Assembly: GCA_964057225.1 (NCBI GenBank) | Contig: OZ059898.1 | Location: forward strand, 6,386,001 to 6,450,000 | Origin: Auanema rhodensis | Lineage: Eukaryota; Nematoda; Chromadorea; Rhabditida; Rhabditidae | DNA: 64,000 bases | Reading direction: 5' to 3' | In this document: positions 40,223 to 51,900 of the stretch, in pieces | How positions within the stretch are numbered: position 1 is the first letter of the stretch | How the letters are laid out: each line of letters begins with the position of its first letter | The notes under the pieces: model-generated | Databases searched by the model: none | What the model was told of the DNA's origin: nothing | What the model saw: only the letters and a program-made list of their open reading frames with translations | Made by a program: the position numbers and the translations under genes

Positions 40223-41487
40223 TTCACATCGTTATTCTCTCCCCCCCTCGCTTTCCCCACTTTACTGCCTATTTTCAAGTCATTCATACGGTATATCATA
40301 CATGTATGTCCATATCTATGAAACAAGAATGAATATATCTGCACTTTATTACAATTTCCTCTCAATAAAAAACTTTTTTTATTTTTTTTAAATAAAAAAT
40401 TTAATTTGAAAAAAACTTTTTTTTTCATGCAATTACTCTTATTCTATTTTTTCTAAGCTTTTTATTAATTAAATTGTTTTGTATACTCAAGATATTATGT
40501 ATTTTTTAATTTTAAAGACAACAACTTCTTCATGTTTTCTTTTATTTTCTTTTTTTTTTGATAACTTATTCATATATATATATATTTCTTTCTTTTAATA
40601 ATTTGAAAAGTTTTTTCTTTTAAATGTTAACTAAACTTTATTTTTTCAGGAAAAAGTTCTTTTTCGTCTGATTGCTCAAACATCTGTTAGCCAGCGTGTG
40701 GCTACACAAAACCTCCTCTTGTTTGCATCTTTCCTTTTTAAGCTTCATATATTCTTGTCAACGACTACAGTAATCCATTTTCATAGGATCTATGTATTTG
40801 AAATATTATTTCATACAGAAAAATGATGATTTTACTAATACAGTTCTAACTTTCTATGATGAATATTCTATATTCTCTTTTGTAAATTCATGAGAAATAG
40901 AGGATGAAAATTTATGAAAATAATGACATCATAACAAAAAGAAAATGATTAATTAATCAATTTAAGTTTTTGTTTTATAGTTTAACTATAATTTGTTTAT
41001 AAAAAAAGTTAACTAAATAGAGTATTTTTCTTTTATAATTAGTTGTCAAATGACAACATACTTATCAAAGATTTTATAATAATATTATTCTTTTAAATTA
41101 TATTTTTAATTTATAAGAATTTATATTAATTATATATGTTATATCATATAATACTTAACTATAATATTTAATTTTTTAAAAAAATTTTTATTATTAGTTT
41201 TATTAAGTACAATGAAATAATAATTTATTTTATACATATAGAAGCTATGATTATTCTCATATAACTGTTAGAAATAATTCCAATTTTTCGTATTTTCTAT
41301 TAATCTCTAATATATTCAGTAATACGTGGTTCAGTTCACACACATGCAATCATCAAAGAATAGAGAGAACTAACTGTGGCTCAGTGAAATTCGAGAGAGA
41401 GATATAGAGAATGGAACTGCACATTCGAACGATAGTTCATGATGGTATCAAAGATACAAACGTACCCTTTCATTGCTCTTTTGCTTA

Positions 41488-41560
41488 TATTTCTCTCTCT
41501 CTTTCATTCTTTCTCTCTCTCTCTTCATGTTTTACTCTCTCATTTCTCTCTCTTTTCTCT
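41488..41560 (+). repeat. (CT)n / polypyrimidine tract
   Basis: Imperfect TCTCTC runs with short interruptions. Confidence 0.75.
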
Positions 41561-42528
41561 TTCTATATCACCCTTACTCTCATTTAACTTTTAACTATTT
41601 GACAAGAGAAAAGTTACATTCATACTCATTGTACTGAACAACAAACGGTATTCTTTTTCAGTTTTAAACGTTTAATATAATTTATTAAAATATAAATATA
41701 TAAATATATATACTATACTATACTACTGTTTCCTATTTTCACTTGTTTTCTTTCCCAAACTTTTTTTTTAATCAAAATATCATATAAGCAATAGCGTTGC
41801 AATTCTGACGGATCTTCTTTTTCCTAATCCTAAATAAGGGATTGATGAAAACACGATAAGAAGACAAAATTTCTTTCATAGAATATCAGTTTTTTTTCTT
41901 TTCTTTCTCTCATTTTCCTTATATTTCTTTTATATTTTTGAAACAACTTTTTTTCTTATTCTCTCCTCTTTTCTTTTATATTTCTCATTACAGTATTTTG
42001 AGTATTTTTGAATATTAAAATATATTTTGTATTTTCAAATTTTGTTTTCAAAAGATTGAAGAAAAATTTATATAATTATTTAAATAATAAATTATAATAA
42101 TTAAATAATTAAAAATATTATATAATAGATATGTAGATCTACTTAAATAACTTGAAACCACTGCTTATATTCTGAATCTATAGAATTTTTTCGAATACCG
42201 TTAACCTGTTGTCTTAAATCTAAGATAGCCGAGAAACATATTTTAGTTTTATCTGATTTAACTTGTTCTGCATTTCAAAACAAACTTTAACTAGTTAGAA
42301 CCTTAAACATAGGATTTAGATCGGTTTTGATTGGTCGCAATGAATTCATTTACATTCTTACAATCTATTAACTAACCTTATTCATATAACTCTTTTATAT
42401 TTTAGAATTTTAGAATATCCATCTACCCTCTTCTCTTTAAGGATAATCTGCCGAAAGTTTCCGTTTATTGTCTATATTTAAAGTTTGGAAAAAGTCAAGA
42501 CGAACATGAAGAGATTCGTGAGTCGTGC

Positions 42529-42955
42529 ATGTGTCAGGGGAAGTTCATCCATCATCCTGTAGATCGCACGGCGGTTATTGTCACTCCACTTCATAACCGA
42601 TTAGCCTGTCTGCCAGCGGTTCATGATTCGTCCCCTGAGGCAAGCCATCACCTCTCACTCTTTCCTTCTGTGTGTATCTGTGTGTATCTGTGTGCGTGAG
42701 TGGTGTGAGTGTATGTGTGTATCATGTGTAAGTGTAGATATTCCACTCGCTATTCGTCTCGGGACCTACCACCATCATCACACCAACAGCAACATCACTA
42801 CCAGCACCAGCACCAGCACCACTACCACCACCATCATCAGCCGGAATAGCAACAGCAGCAGTAGCAGCAGTAGCGGCGGCAGTAGCAGCATCATCATCAT
42901 TGGCATTATTGCAACAATCACTAGCATCACCCTCGTCGTCGTATGGGATCATCGG
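42529..42955 (+). CDS. Coding-like island, possibly two exons with a His/Gln- or Ala/Ser-rich repeat
   Basis: A frame from ATG 42529 reads MCQGKFIHHPVDRTAVIVTP and stays open for 56 codons to 42699, with a strong donor GC|GTGAGT at 42695. An acceptor-like GTGTAG ends at 42737. Beyond it CAC/CAG/AGC trinucleotide repeats are open in all three frames: joined to the first part they give YSTRYSSRDLPPSSHQQQHH; unspliced frames give Ala/Pro- or Ser/Thr-rich peptides. GC content is far above background. Such repeats are common in metazoan transcription factors, but no DNA-binding domain is seen, so the gene is unproven. Confidence 0.3.
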
Positions 42956-43626
42956 CGGTTATCTGACGTACACACTGACAATGTTTTTGGAAAATGCTGG
43001 AAGATTTTTGACGGATTCACTATAAGATATCAAAAAAACTCCCAGTGAAACTGTCCAGAAAGAGCCAAACTTTTAAAAATTGAGAATAATACCATTATTC
43101 GTCTTTAATTATAATATTGATTTTTTTGTCTGAAAGAATAAAACAATTTATGTTTTACTATTCAGATATGAACATATTTCAGTTTATATAACTTCCTCAA
43201 CATTCTTCTTGTTTCGAAATAAGAAAAATGTTCTTTTTACAATATTCAATATTTGATATTCTTCTTCAAATTCTTGAAAGATTTTAACCTTCCCAAATCT
43301 CTCAATGCCTTCTGATTTATTTTACCTAATTGTCTTGTCCTCGTGGGACTAATATTTTCGGAAACCCGTCGGCTGTCTCTTGGTTCCATCAGTTTCATTC
43401 TCGATAACCAATTTTGATTTTTCACATCTGTCCATATTTCGTTTAAGTATATGTATGAATATTTCTATATTTCTATTGCTATTTCTATATATTAACTATG
43501 TGTTTATGATACAAGTGCATTGAACCTTTTTGGGTAGTATTGTCATAATTCTGTCATAACTTGAGACCGTTCATGCACGGAACTTTGGCACCAACATGGG
43601 CATCATGCTGCAATTTTGTGTTTTAA

Positions 43627-44043
43627 ACTCAAACCTTTTCCTCATTTTGGTTATTTTTCTGTTTTCCTCTCAATCTTCCGTTTGTCTTTTCTGAAGAACA
43701 GAAAAAAGACAAATCCCATCATTCCTCCATAGCCTCCTCTTGGCCCGTTCTATTCTCAAACCAGCCGAACTATCAGAAGCTACTCTTATGCCCTCAGGGC
43801 ATAGAGTCCTCGTCTCAACCGGACCGCCTACTCAAGTACTCTTCATCATTTCAATCCATCCTGTCTATTGTGTTGTTCAACAACGAATTTGGAACTACTA
43901 AACACTCATTTTCCAACTTTTCAACGCTTTATCAGCTCGTTACTTCAGAGTCTTTCACACCAACATCACAATTTATTTTGAATTTACATAACACACGATT
44001 TATAATTCTTGATGAAACATTGAGTTTCCTTCCAGAAAAATAG
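43627..44043 (+). CDS. Long stop-to-stop open frame without an ATG near its start
   Basis: 138 codons open from just after TAA (43624) to TAG (44041). The middle has ordinary protein composition, for example SSWPVLFSNQPNYQKLLLCP and QSILSIVLFNNEFGTTKHSF. GC is higher than flanks around 43730-43860. It could be an internal or terminal exon. T/C-rich plus strands have few stop codons, which weakens the case; the first 30 codons are such a stretch. Confidence 0.27.
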   Translation, partial: TQTFSSFWLFFCFPLNLPFVFSEEQKKDKSHHSSIASSWPVLFSNQPNYQKLLLCPQGIESSSQPDRLLKYSSSFQSILSIVLFNNEFGTTKHSFSNFSTLYQLVTSESFTPTSQFILNLHNTRFIILDETLSFLPEK

Positions 44044-44937
44044 TATTTCAATGAAAATATCGTTGCAACTTTAATAATTTTCTTATAAATGAATATATTT
44101 TTTGATTTTAGTCCCGCAAATGTAACACGGACATGATGGTTTTTTTTGTGATGATTCTACCTCCATTTCCTTCAACTATATCTTTTGTATTTAAAATACT
44201 TTTTACATATAATTAATTAACATTGATAGATAATATCATGATAATCTCAGCCATGAACCTATTCATCTATCTTGTTTATCGCTCAAATTTCTATTTGCGC
44301 TTCCGATCCTAGAACGGATAATCCACAAAATCTGAAGCATTTAAACTGATGAGAAGCAGATTGCCTCCGTCTTTTTCTAACCATTACCGGCTTCTCTCAT
44401 CTGTCCATCTTGTAAGCTTGCATTTTTCAATTTCTAACAGTAATTAGAAGATGAAAACAGAAGGTATCAACCTGTGACAAGGATAATATGAATGACGATA
44501 ATGTTGATAATACATATTCTATAAAAGATTGAATAGACTTCATTTTATTTGTTTTTTTTTTCAATCTTTTACACATTCAGAACAATTCTATGAATCATAA
44601 CTTTGAAAAAGAATAACTATGACTATTGAGATTGAAAATTGGCGAAATAGAAGAAGGTTTTTGAGCAGATAAGTCAGCTAGGGCAACGAGTTGGTTGCTC
44701 AGTAGGTTTGATGATGCCAATGAGCAAACTACTGTACTTCCGACTCTACTCTTCATTTCCACTAAACAAAGCAATCCCTTTTCTTTCTTTTTCAATATTC
44801 CTGTCTCTTAAAAAGAGTCATGATCATTCAATCACAAATTATAGCTAATTATATTCAAAAGAAAAGTATAAAATAAGTATGATCATATAAATTAAAATAA
44901 ATATAATTTATAAAATATTATTGATTTATTTTAAATT

Positions 44938-44945
<8 letters not shown>

Positions 44946-44982
<37 letters not shown>
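44946..44982. repeat. (AT)n tract
   Basis: Pure TA dinucleotides for about 37 bases. Confidence 0.9.
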
Positions 44983-44985
<3 letters not shown>

Positions 44986-47518
44986 TACATGTTTTTAGTT
45001 TTTATATTATATTTAATCATTTTTTATCATACAGCTTTTCTTTTTCTTTTCATTTTAGTTTAAAAAAAAAGAAAAGAAGAAAGAAAACAAATAATAATAA
45101 TAATATTATTATTATTATGTATATTTCCTATCCAGACCTCTCAAAAAGTAAATCTACAGTTGTTTATACGCGTTTTAAAACACAAGAAAAAATTTTAGAC
45201 AACTATATAACTTACTAGGTCATCATCTTTTCGTAACTGTTTTGTATAACCTACTCAGATACATATCTGCTTCTGAAGTCTAGTTAGTTAAACGTAACGA
45301 TGAGGACGACAACAACGTTGTATGATCTTCAGATGTTGGTATTAACTCTCCTACCACCATCCCTCTCTCTCTTTTTCCTCTTCACTCTCGTTCGTTATTC
45401 ATTTTCAATTCTTTATTCTTGCTTCATACAACTCTTTCCTCATTCCTTCGTACTTCTCTATCGTAGTCCTTCTCGCCTCCTGTTCAGCTAGTATGTATGA
45501 TCCTTTGACAGCTATCTATACATAACTTCAGAAGTCAACGTCATTCTTCAAACGCAGATACATGTAAACGAAGTGTTTTCTATAATTAGTAACCGAACAT
45601 ACGATATGATGATGATTCTGCAATGCATACACCACGATGTTCTCGCCTCATAACTCGAAATCCTTTGACGTTGCTATCGGCCCAGCGCATCAGAACACAT
45701 TGTGGTTCACCGTCCATCGTGCCTCAAACTCTCTTCCTCTGTTTTATTCATTATCTGTCTCTTTCAAAACTAACTGACCCTTTACTAGTAGACGGTAGGA
45801 ACTCCTCTCTCTCTCTCTTTCTCTCTTCATTTCCAATCATCATATGTGCTTTCTCAGCGATATCGCACCTTGTTCACATACTTTCTTTAAATATGGAAAA
45901 GAGGTAGTGAGGCCAGCAGCAATATGAAGTGTAGGGCGGTAGTAGATTGTGCCAGTCTGACCTAATGAAATCCTTTTTTTCCTTCTTCCTTTTCTATTAT
46001 ACTGCCTATCTTGTGAGTTCTCCTCTTTCATCTCTTAGCTATTGCAGTATTCTACCGCCCTACTACCTTTCCAAACAGTTCTGCACCTTCTCATTCTCCT
46101 CCTCCTTCTACATCCTTAGTTACTGTGGAAGACGTCGACTCCATCCTTATTTCCAACCTCTTCTACAGCCAACTTCACGACCTCTCATGTCTGTTCATCA
46201 TCTTCATCGTCCTCAAACACAGTATTCGGCCTCCTCTTTGCCTATTGGCCACTTCCGCTCTTCTTTACCTTATTTAGTTGTCCCCTCTCTTCAAATTCAT
46301 TTGTTTCCAATCCGTTTATTTAGTTCTCTAAATTTTGCTGTTCAATATTCTCAGAAGTAAATGAGAATTGAGTTTTCAACTCTTCATCATTTCTATCTAA
46401 TTCTATCAATATAATAATGATGCTATGGTTGACAACAGTCCATGCTTGTAGACTACTAATCTTCATGTGAGCTGCTTAAGTCGTACTTGAGAAAATTTTG
46501 CAGATTTTCATCATTTTAACTTGTGCAAGTAGAAAAATGTTTGTTTACTTTTTTTTTTAATTTAGTAAAAGTTTTCTTTTTACTATCTATCTAACTTTTT
46601 AATATTTCTAAACGTTCAATCTCTGAGCATAACTTTTAGCAAATTGTGTGAAATTTTATTTTATAACAACATGTCTTTTATTTTTTTTCAAATATATACA
46701 GATTCTAATATATTAGATGGCATTCAGATTACTCTTATAATATAATCTGATATATTTATATTTATATATATATATATGTTTTTGAATTTTAAAAATACCT
46801 ATTATAAAAATATATTAACAAGTTAATAAATAACTATATAGTATGTATACTATATGTATAGTTATAAACTATAATTTTTCTTTTTCTTTTATATATTATT
46901 AATTATAAAATTAACTTTTATATTCTAAATATATTGTATTTTTCTTAAATCATATTTCATACTTCTATTTTCATCTACAGATAGCACGGAACAAATTTGT
47001 TTCGCAAAAATTCATTCATTCACTGTAGATTTAGAGTATAATATAACTATAATAAAGTATATATATATATAATACATATTATATATAGAAATAGTATATT
47101 GAGATATAATTTAAATGGTATATCAGCTGGATAGGTTGGTTCATGCTGGCTCAGTTGCCGCTTCTCCTACTTCTTTCTCTTTCTATCTCCTTCTCTCTCT
47201 ATTTCTATCTTTCTCTTCTTGTTCTCACTCTCTATACTCACGAACTATCTGTATCTTTTGTCAAAATGCTACCTGTATCAATAGCTCAGGCAAAATGTAT
47301 AATATAGTTGGATCCACGTACCGTTTTTGGTACGTGTCAGCTTTCAGCTCTTTCTCTCGCACTTTTACTATCTTTCTCTCTACATAGATCTTTCTCTATC
47401 TATCATTTCTATATATTCATTCTCCTTTGTGTATAATCTCAAACCTTTTCAAAACTCAATACTTCTTTTTTTTAAACAGAGTATATATTATATATTTTAA
47501 ACGAGATAAAATGCAAAA

Positions 47519-47530
47519 CAGAGAGAGAGA

Positions 47531-47571
<41 letters not shown>
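47519..47571 (-). repeat. (GA)n tract, opposite orientation to the other CT tracts
   Basis: AGAGAG for over 50 bases with one GGG interruption, so pyrimidines lie on the minus strand here. Confidence 0.9.
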
Positions 47572-47573
<2 letters not shown>

Positions 47574-48666
47574 AGGGGAAGGAGCGGGTGGTTAAAGATT
47601 AGAAATTCGTTATCCTCAAAGAGATGGAAGCTTTTGCAACGCAAACAGTGTTAACACCAAATATCATAATCGAACATAGAATTTATCTTTTTCAATTTCA
47701 ACTTTTCATGTTCATGTGCTATCAGTATCCAAGCTAAATCTATTTTCAATACTGTGACCTAACTCTCTATCTTTCCCTCGAACTACATATCTTTCTCTCT
47801 CTCTCTCTCTCTCTCTATCTGAATTTGCCTGTTTTTCTTTTTTCGTTTGTCTGCTCAAAGCCAACCCCTTTTCTCGTTCTACCCCTCATGTGTGGTCATG
47901 ATGATGATGATGCTGATGATGATGGCGCATGTTGCTGTGCTAACACATAGTCGGAAGGGTAAATACATAGACGAATCACCCATCTTTCTAAATAGTATTC
48001 CCGACCTATTCTCACGTATCAAAGCTTATTGTTACTTTATATGCAAGTATAATATTTCTATATGATACTTGTGATAGTTACCAAGTGATATATGTATGGA
48101 TATTTCATCTGTTTAGCAAGTTATATCAATATTCATCAATAGTTTCATTTTCCATTTACTCTTTGTTACAATCTATCTTAATTGCTTAACTATATGTTAC
48201 TTCTTTAATTATAATCTCAAATAATATTTCTAGTTTTTACCAAAATTTGTTAAATTTTAGGTCAAGTATGATTTAACCTGCGTCCGACTGAATCTTATCT
48301 CATATTTTCCACCATTAACTTTCTGATACTTTAAATACAAAAGCCTTCTTTGGCTACAACTTAAGACATATTTATATTTTCCAAAGTCCTGATTGTTTCT
48401 TTTTTGACACTTTAGCAGATTTAACTAATCGACTAGGGATAATCAGATGGATGATCTATAAAATCATTAGATAAATTTCATATTTGGGAAACGAACTCTT
48501 CTTCGTATTCTTATAATCATTTTTCTTTCACCATTATATTAAAACTTTCTTATATTAGAGTTTAATTGATAAAAAAATATTTTTTTTTTTTCATTCTATT
48601 TGATTTCTTTTTATGGAAATATGAACCATAAATACAAAGGCTATCTACCATCCATATACATATACT

Positions 48667-48687
48667 CTCTCTCTCTCTCTCTCTCTA
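48667..48687 (+). repeat. (CT)n tract 280 bp upstream of the BED gene
   Basis: Ten or so TC units, within 160 bases of the splice acceptor at 48827. Confidence 0.85.
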
Positions 48688-48827
48688 TGTATATATGATG
48701 AACATTTACAATTTTTTATTAAAAAATGTCTTTCATATCATCCTTTTAAACATTTTTATTCGGATTTTTTTGTTTTTTTCTTGTTATATTCATCGAGTTA
48801 TCTTTATTTAAAATTTCATTTCAGACG

Positions 48828-48946
48828 AATGTCAAAATCTTTTTGAATTTTCGTATCAGTACTGTCTTGTGAGTGAGATATAACCATTTTCGGAATTTAC
48901 TTCATCAAAAGAATTTAATTTCTTGAGCATCTCCCTGCTCGTCAAC
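48828..48946 (+). promoter_or_regulatory. 5' UTR of the BED gene behind a splice acceptor
   Basis: AAATTTCATTTCAG ends at 48827, an excellent nematode acceptor. The 119 bases from there to the ATG contain in-frame stops, so this is untranslated. The acceptor implies either trans-splicing or cis-splicing from an exon somewhere in the preceding 29 kb. Confidence 0.5.
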
Positions 48947-51900
48947 ATGAGTGCTGCTGTAGCTGATGGTCCTCCAGAAGCTAAGAAATTTCGAATTGAA
49001 ATGCCAACAGGGGTATGTTCTATATTTGAAAGGAAATAATTATAATTATTATATTGAAGGTGGAGATGGAATCGTCTGTTAGTCCACCATCGGATTCAAC
49101 TGTGGCGTCTGGATCTCTAGAAGGCCAGCCATTAACTGGCGAAGCTCCGCAAGAAGGACAATCCCCCGCTGCTCCTTCATCAGCGCGATCAAGCAATGGA
49201 AGTGTGGTAAGTTGTATAGCATCTCTAAATGCTGTATAATTTAATAATATTCTCTATGTTTTTTAAGATTTCTAATGGATCCGGAGACAAAGATGATGAT
49301 TCAGATATCGGAATGACTGGAAATCTATTAGATCTCATAAGCAAAAGTTTATTGGGGAATGTGTTAAAGGTGAGAAAATTTGAATTTCACCAAAAAAAAA
49401 GAAAAGAAAAATGATGCAAATTTTTGGTTAAAAATATTTGGTTTTCTACAATATATAGTATATGATTAGTTAAATAGCTGTGATATACGATTATCCAGTA
49501 AATCTATAGAGTGGGTTGGAAGGGAGAAGGATTATCGAATATTTTATATCTTTTTTCAATGATTAGTATTCTTAGTTATTCATACATCATTACTTTTTTT
49601 AAATTTAAAAATATAAGTAAAAAGATTAAAAAAAGAAAGAAAAACGATGTTATAACTGAATCTGAACTGCTCGTGAAACTTAAAAAGTAAGGATGTAACA
49701 TGAAAGCAATGAAAATGGGGTTAAGTACATATTTTCATAACTTAATTCAATTCTTTCAGTTTCAAAGAATTTATTTGATTATTCTGAATGCAACCCACAT
49801 AGAGATGTATTTATGTATTAGGAAAGAGAAATAGAGATCAACAAGAAGAGAAAGAGAGAGGGAGTGAGGGAGGGAGGGAAGGAGGGAGAATGAAAGAGGG
49901 AGATAAGAGATCCACGTGCGTGTAGGCTAAGTATGAAAATATGTATGAAAAGAAATATGAAGATGAGTGAGATTGAACAATAGAATCCGTTAAACTTCCC
50001 TCTTATTCATAAATTCCTACAGTATTTACCCTTTCGTCTAATGTAACTGAGTATATGAAGATCAAAGTTCTTTCTTTATTAACCATAACCTCCTCAATTC
50101 TTTTATATTCTTTACTAATCAGTATAAGTTATATATATATAGATCTTTATATATAAAGTTCAGTTTAATCATTGTGAAATATAGTAAAAATCTAAAAGAA
50201 AAGAGGTTTAATAGTTAAAAGATAATAAAAAGAGAAGTAAAGAGGTCTTTTGTTTGATCAAACAATCATTCATGGATTTTTCAATCACCTACCTTTACAC
50301 TCTCTTCTCATTCTATTTCGATCTCTATACCTCTATCCTTTAACTATATCTAATAATGTTTCTCATTCTCAATTTTCTCTATATTTCTAATATTCTATGC
50401 ACTTTTATGTATACAGTTGTATCATCTCAAAACCAATTCACCTCAGATTTCTATGTTCTATACATAACATCGATGTATATGGCAGGTACATTGAATGACA
50501 CGTTCATTGTCACTCAGATAGAGACAATCATTTCAACTGTTAAATATCTCTCTTGATCAACTAAAATAAAAAATAAAATAAAGTTTACAAGGGAAGGAAA
50601 TATTAAAGAATAATAGATGTATATATAATATTATATATAAATCCTTAATTATATCATATATTATATATAAATTAATATATTATTATATAGATTATTTGAT
50701 TGATTTTTAATTTATTTCTTATAAAATAATCTTTTTTAAATACAAAAATGTTTTAAAGAGAGAGAGACCTCATTTCATGCCAGTTCAATAAACTATACCC
50801 GAACTATGAATTCAAAAAGCATCTTAGAGATGAATGTGATGGAAGGTTGAAGTGGAAGAGAGATACTAAGAATCATATAAGGATTGACGACGATATTTAC
50901 TTGAGAATGATGATGAAGAAGAAAAAGAGGATGATGATGCTGATGTATCATCTATCCTTTTCGTCATCCACTTTTCAATTCCTTATATGGGTCATGTCTC
51001 ACTTCTTTAAACTTACTCCTCCTCACGTTCTTTCTCTTAGTCTCTCTCTCTTAGATGCTTATTCTTTCTTCAACCTCTATCTTTCTACTATAACTTCTCG
51101 TCTATCATCATACCTCAAGTAATATTAGTTGGAAATATTTCCATCATAGACTGAGAGAAAGATACAATATTTGCGAGAGAGTATACGAGACAACATACAT
51201 ATAAGGCAGGAAGTACAGTAATCCAACTGAAACTTTATTTGCCCAGCTTACAAAGGTATACAGTTTTCAATTATTATATATATATATATCAATATATGTA
51301 CATAAAGATTACCCAATATACATAATTCAGTATCAATCAATATTATTTATAATATATAAAATATTATAAAAATACTTATAAATTTGAAAAAAAAAGTTAT
51401 AACAATCATAACCCTCAAATCTTAATACTTAGTTATTAAATTGAAATTTCAAGTTTTGTAGAGTATTATTAACTCGGAAACAATAAAAGAGTTTTTCAAT
51501 TAAAAAAAAAGTTGTGAGACCAAAATGAGGAGAGCCATTCTGTCTGAGACGCACAAGGACGTTCAATCGTTTTTATCAGAAAAAAACATGTTCCTTGTCC
51601 AATTCTTAAATCCTTCAATCTCTTCATCTTTATAAAATTGTGAGAAACTTAGGATTTCCTGAGGGATCTTACACACAAAAAACATTTTGACTCCTTAACT
51701 ATGTTATATAAATCCTAAAGTTTCGACGTTGCAGCAAGAAGATGCTCCAGTTCGACGACGACAATCCTTGAGTCCCTCTCCAGCTCCTCCAGCTGCAATT
51801 CCAGGTGCTGTTGCTGTTGCACAATCTCCAGCAGCTCAACTATTTACAGCCGTAAGTTTCATTTGATTTTGTTGTCTTGGGAAGCAGTATCTGAATACTT

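Larger units (their letters stand above)
19418..48827. other. 29 kb gene desert between divergent genes
   Basis: No recognisable protein gene. Background is very AT-rich with (CT)n, T-rich and (AT)n tracts, the pyrimidine runs mostly on the plus strand. Islands of higher GC occur near 20370-20520, 20960-21170, 21480-21600, 22200-22300, 23095-23235, 25800-25915, 26855-26940, 28925-29070, 29500-29700, 35080-35200, 36160-36460, 38400-38640, 39400-40230, 42480-42970, 43320-44040, 45600-45960 and 47880-47990. Some look like promoters or single exons and are listed below. The most open stretches are short and pyrimidine-driven. It could be a long first intron plus enhancers of the BED gene at 48947. 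Confidence 0.6.

Noticed and set aside
42553-42575. CATCCTGTAGATCGCACGG, close to the miR-57/miR-10 family
   Set aside because: The seed differs (ATCCTGT, not ACCCTGT) and no complementary hairpin arm lies nearby.
42722-42952. 76-codon minus-strand Ala/Gly-rich frame
   Set aside because: Antisense of the trinucleotide repeat island; no start or splice context on that strand.
45947-46360. 137-codon plus-strand frame
   Set aside because: Pyrimidine-rich strand with few possible stops; Ser/Leu/Phe-rich peptide with no recognisable domain.
47456-47644. 62-codon minus-strand frame with a Ser-Leu repeat
   Set aside because: It is the (GA)n microsatellite read on the minus strand.
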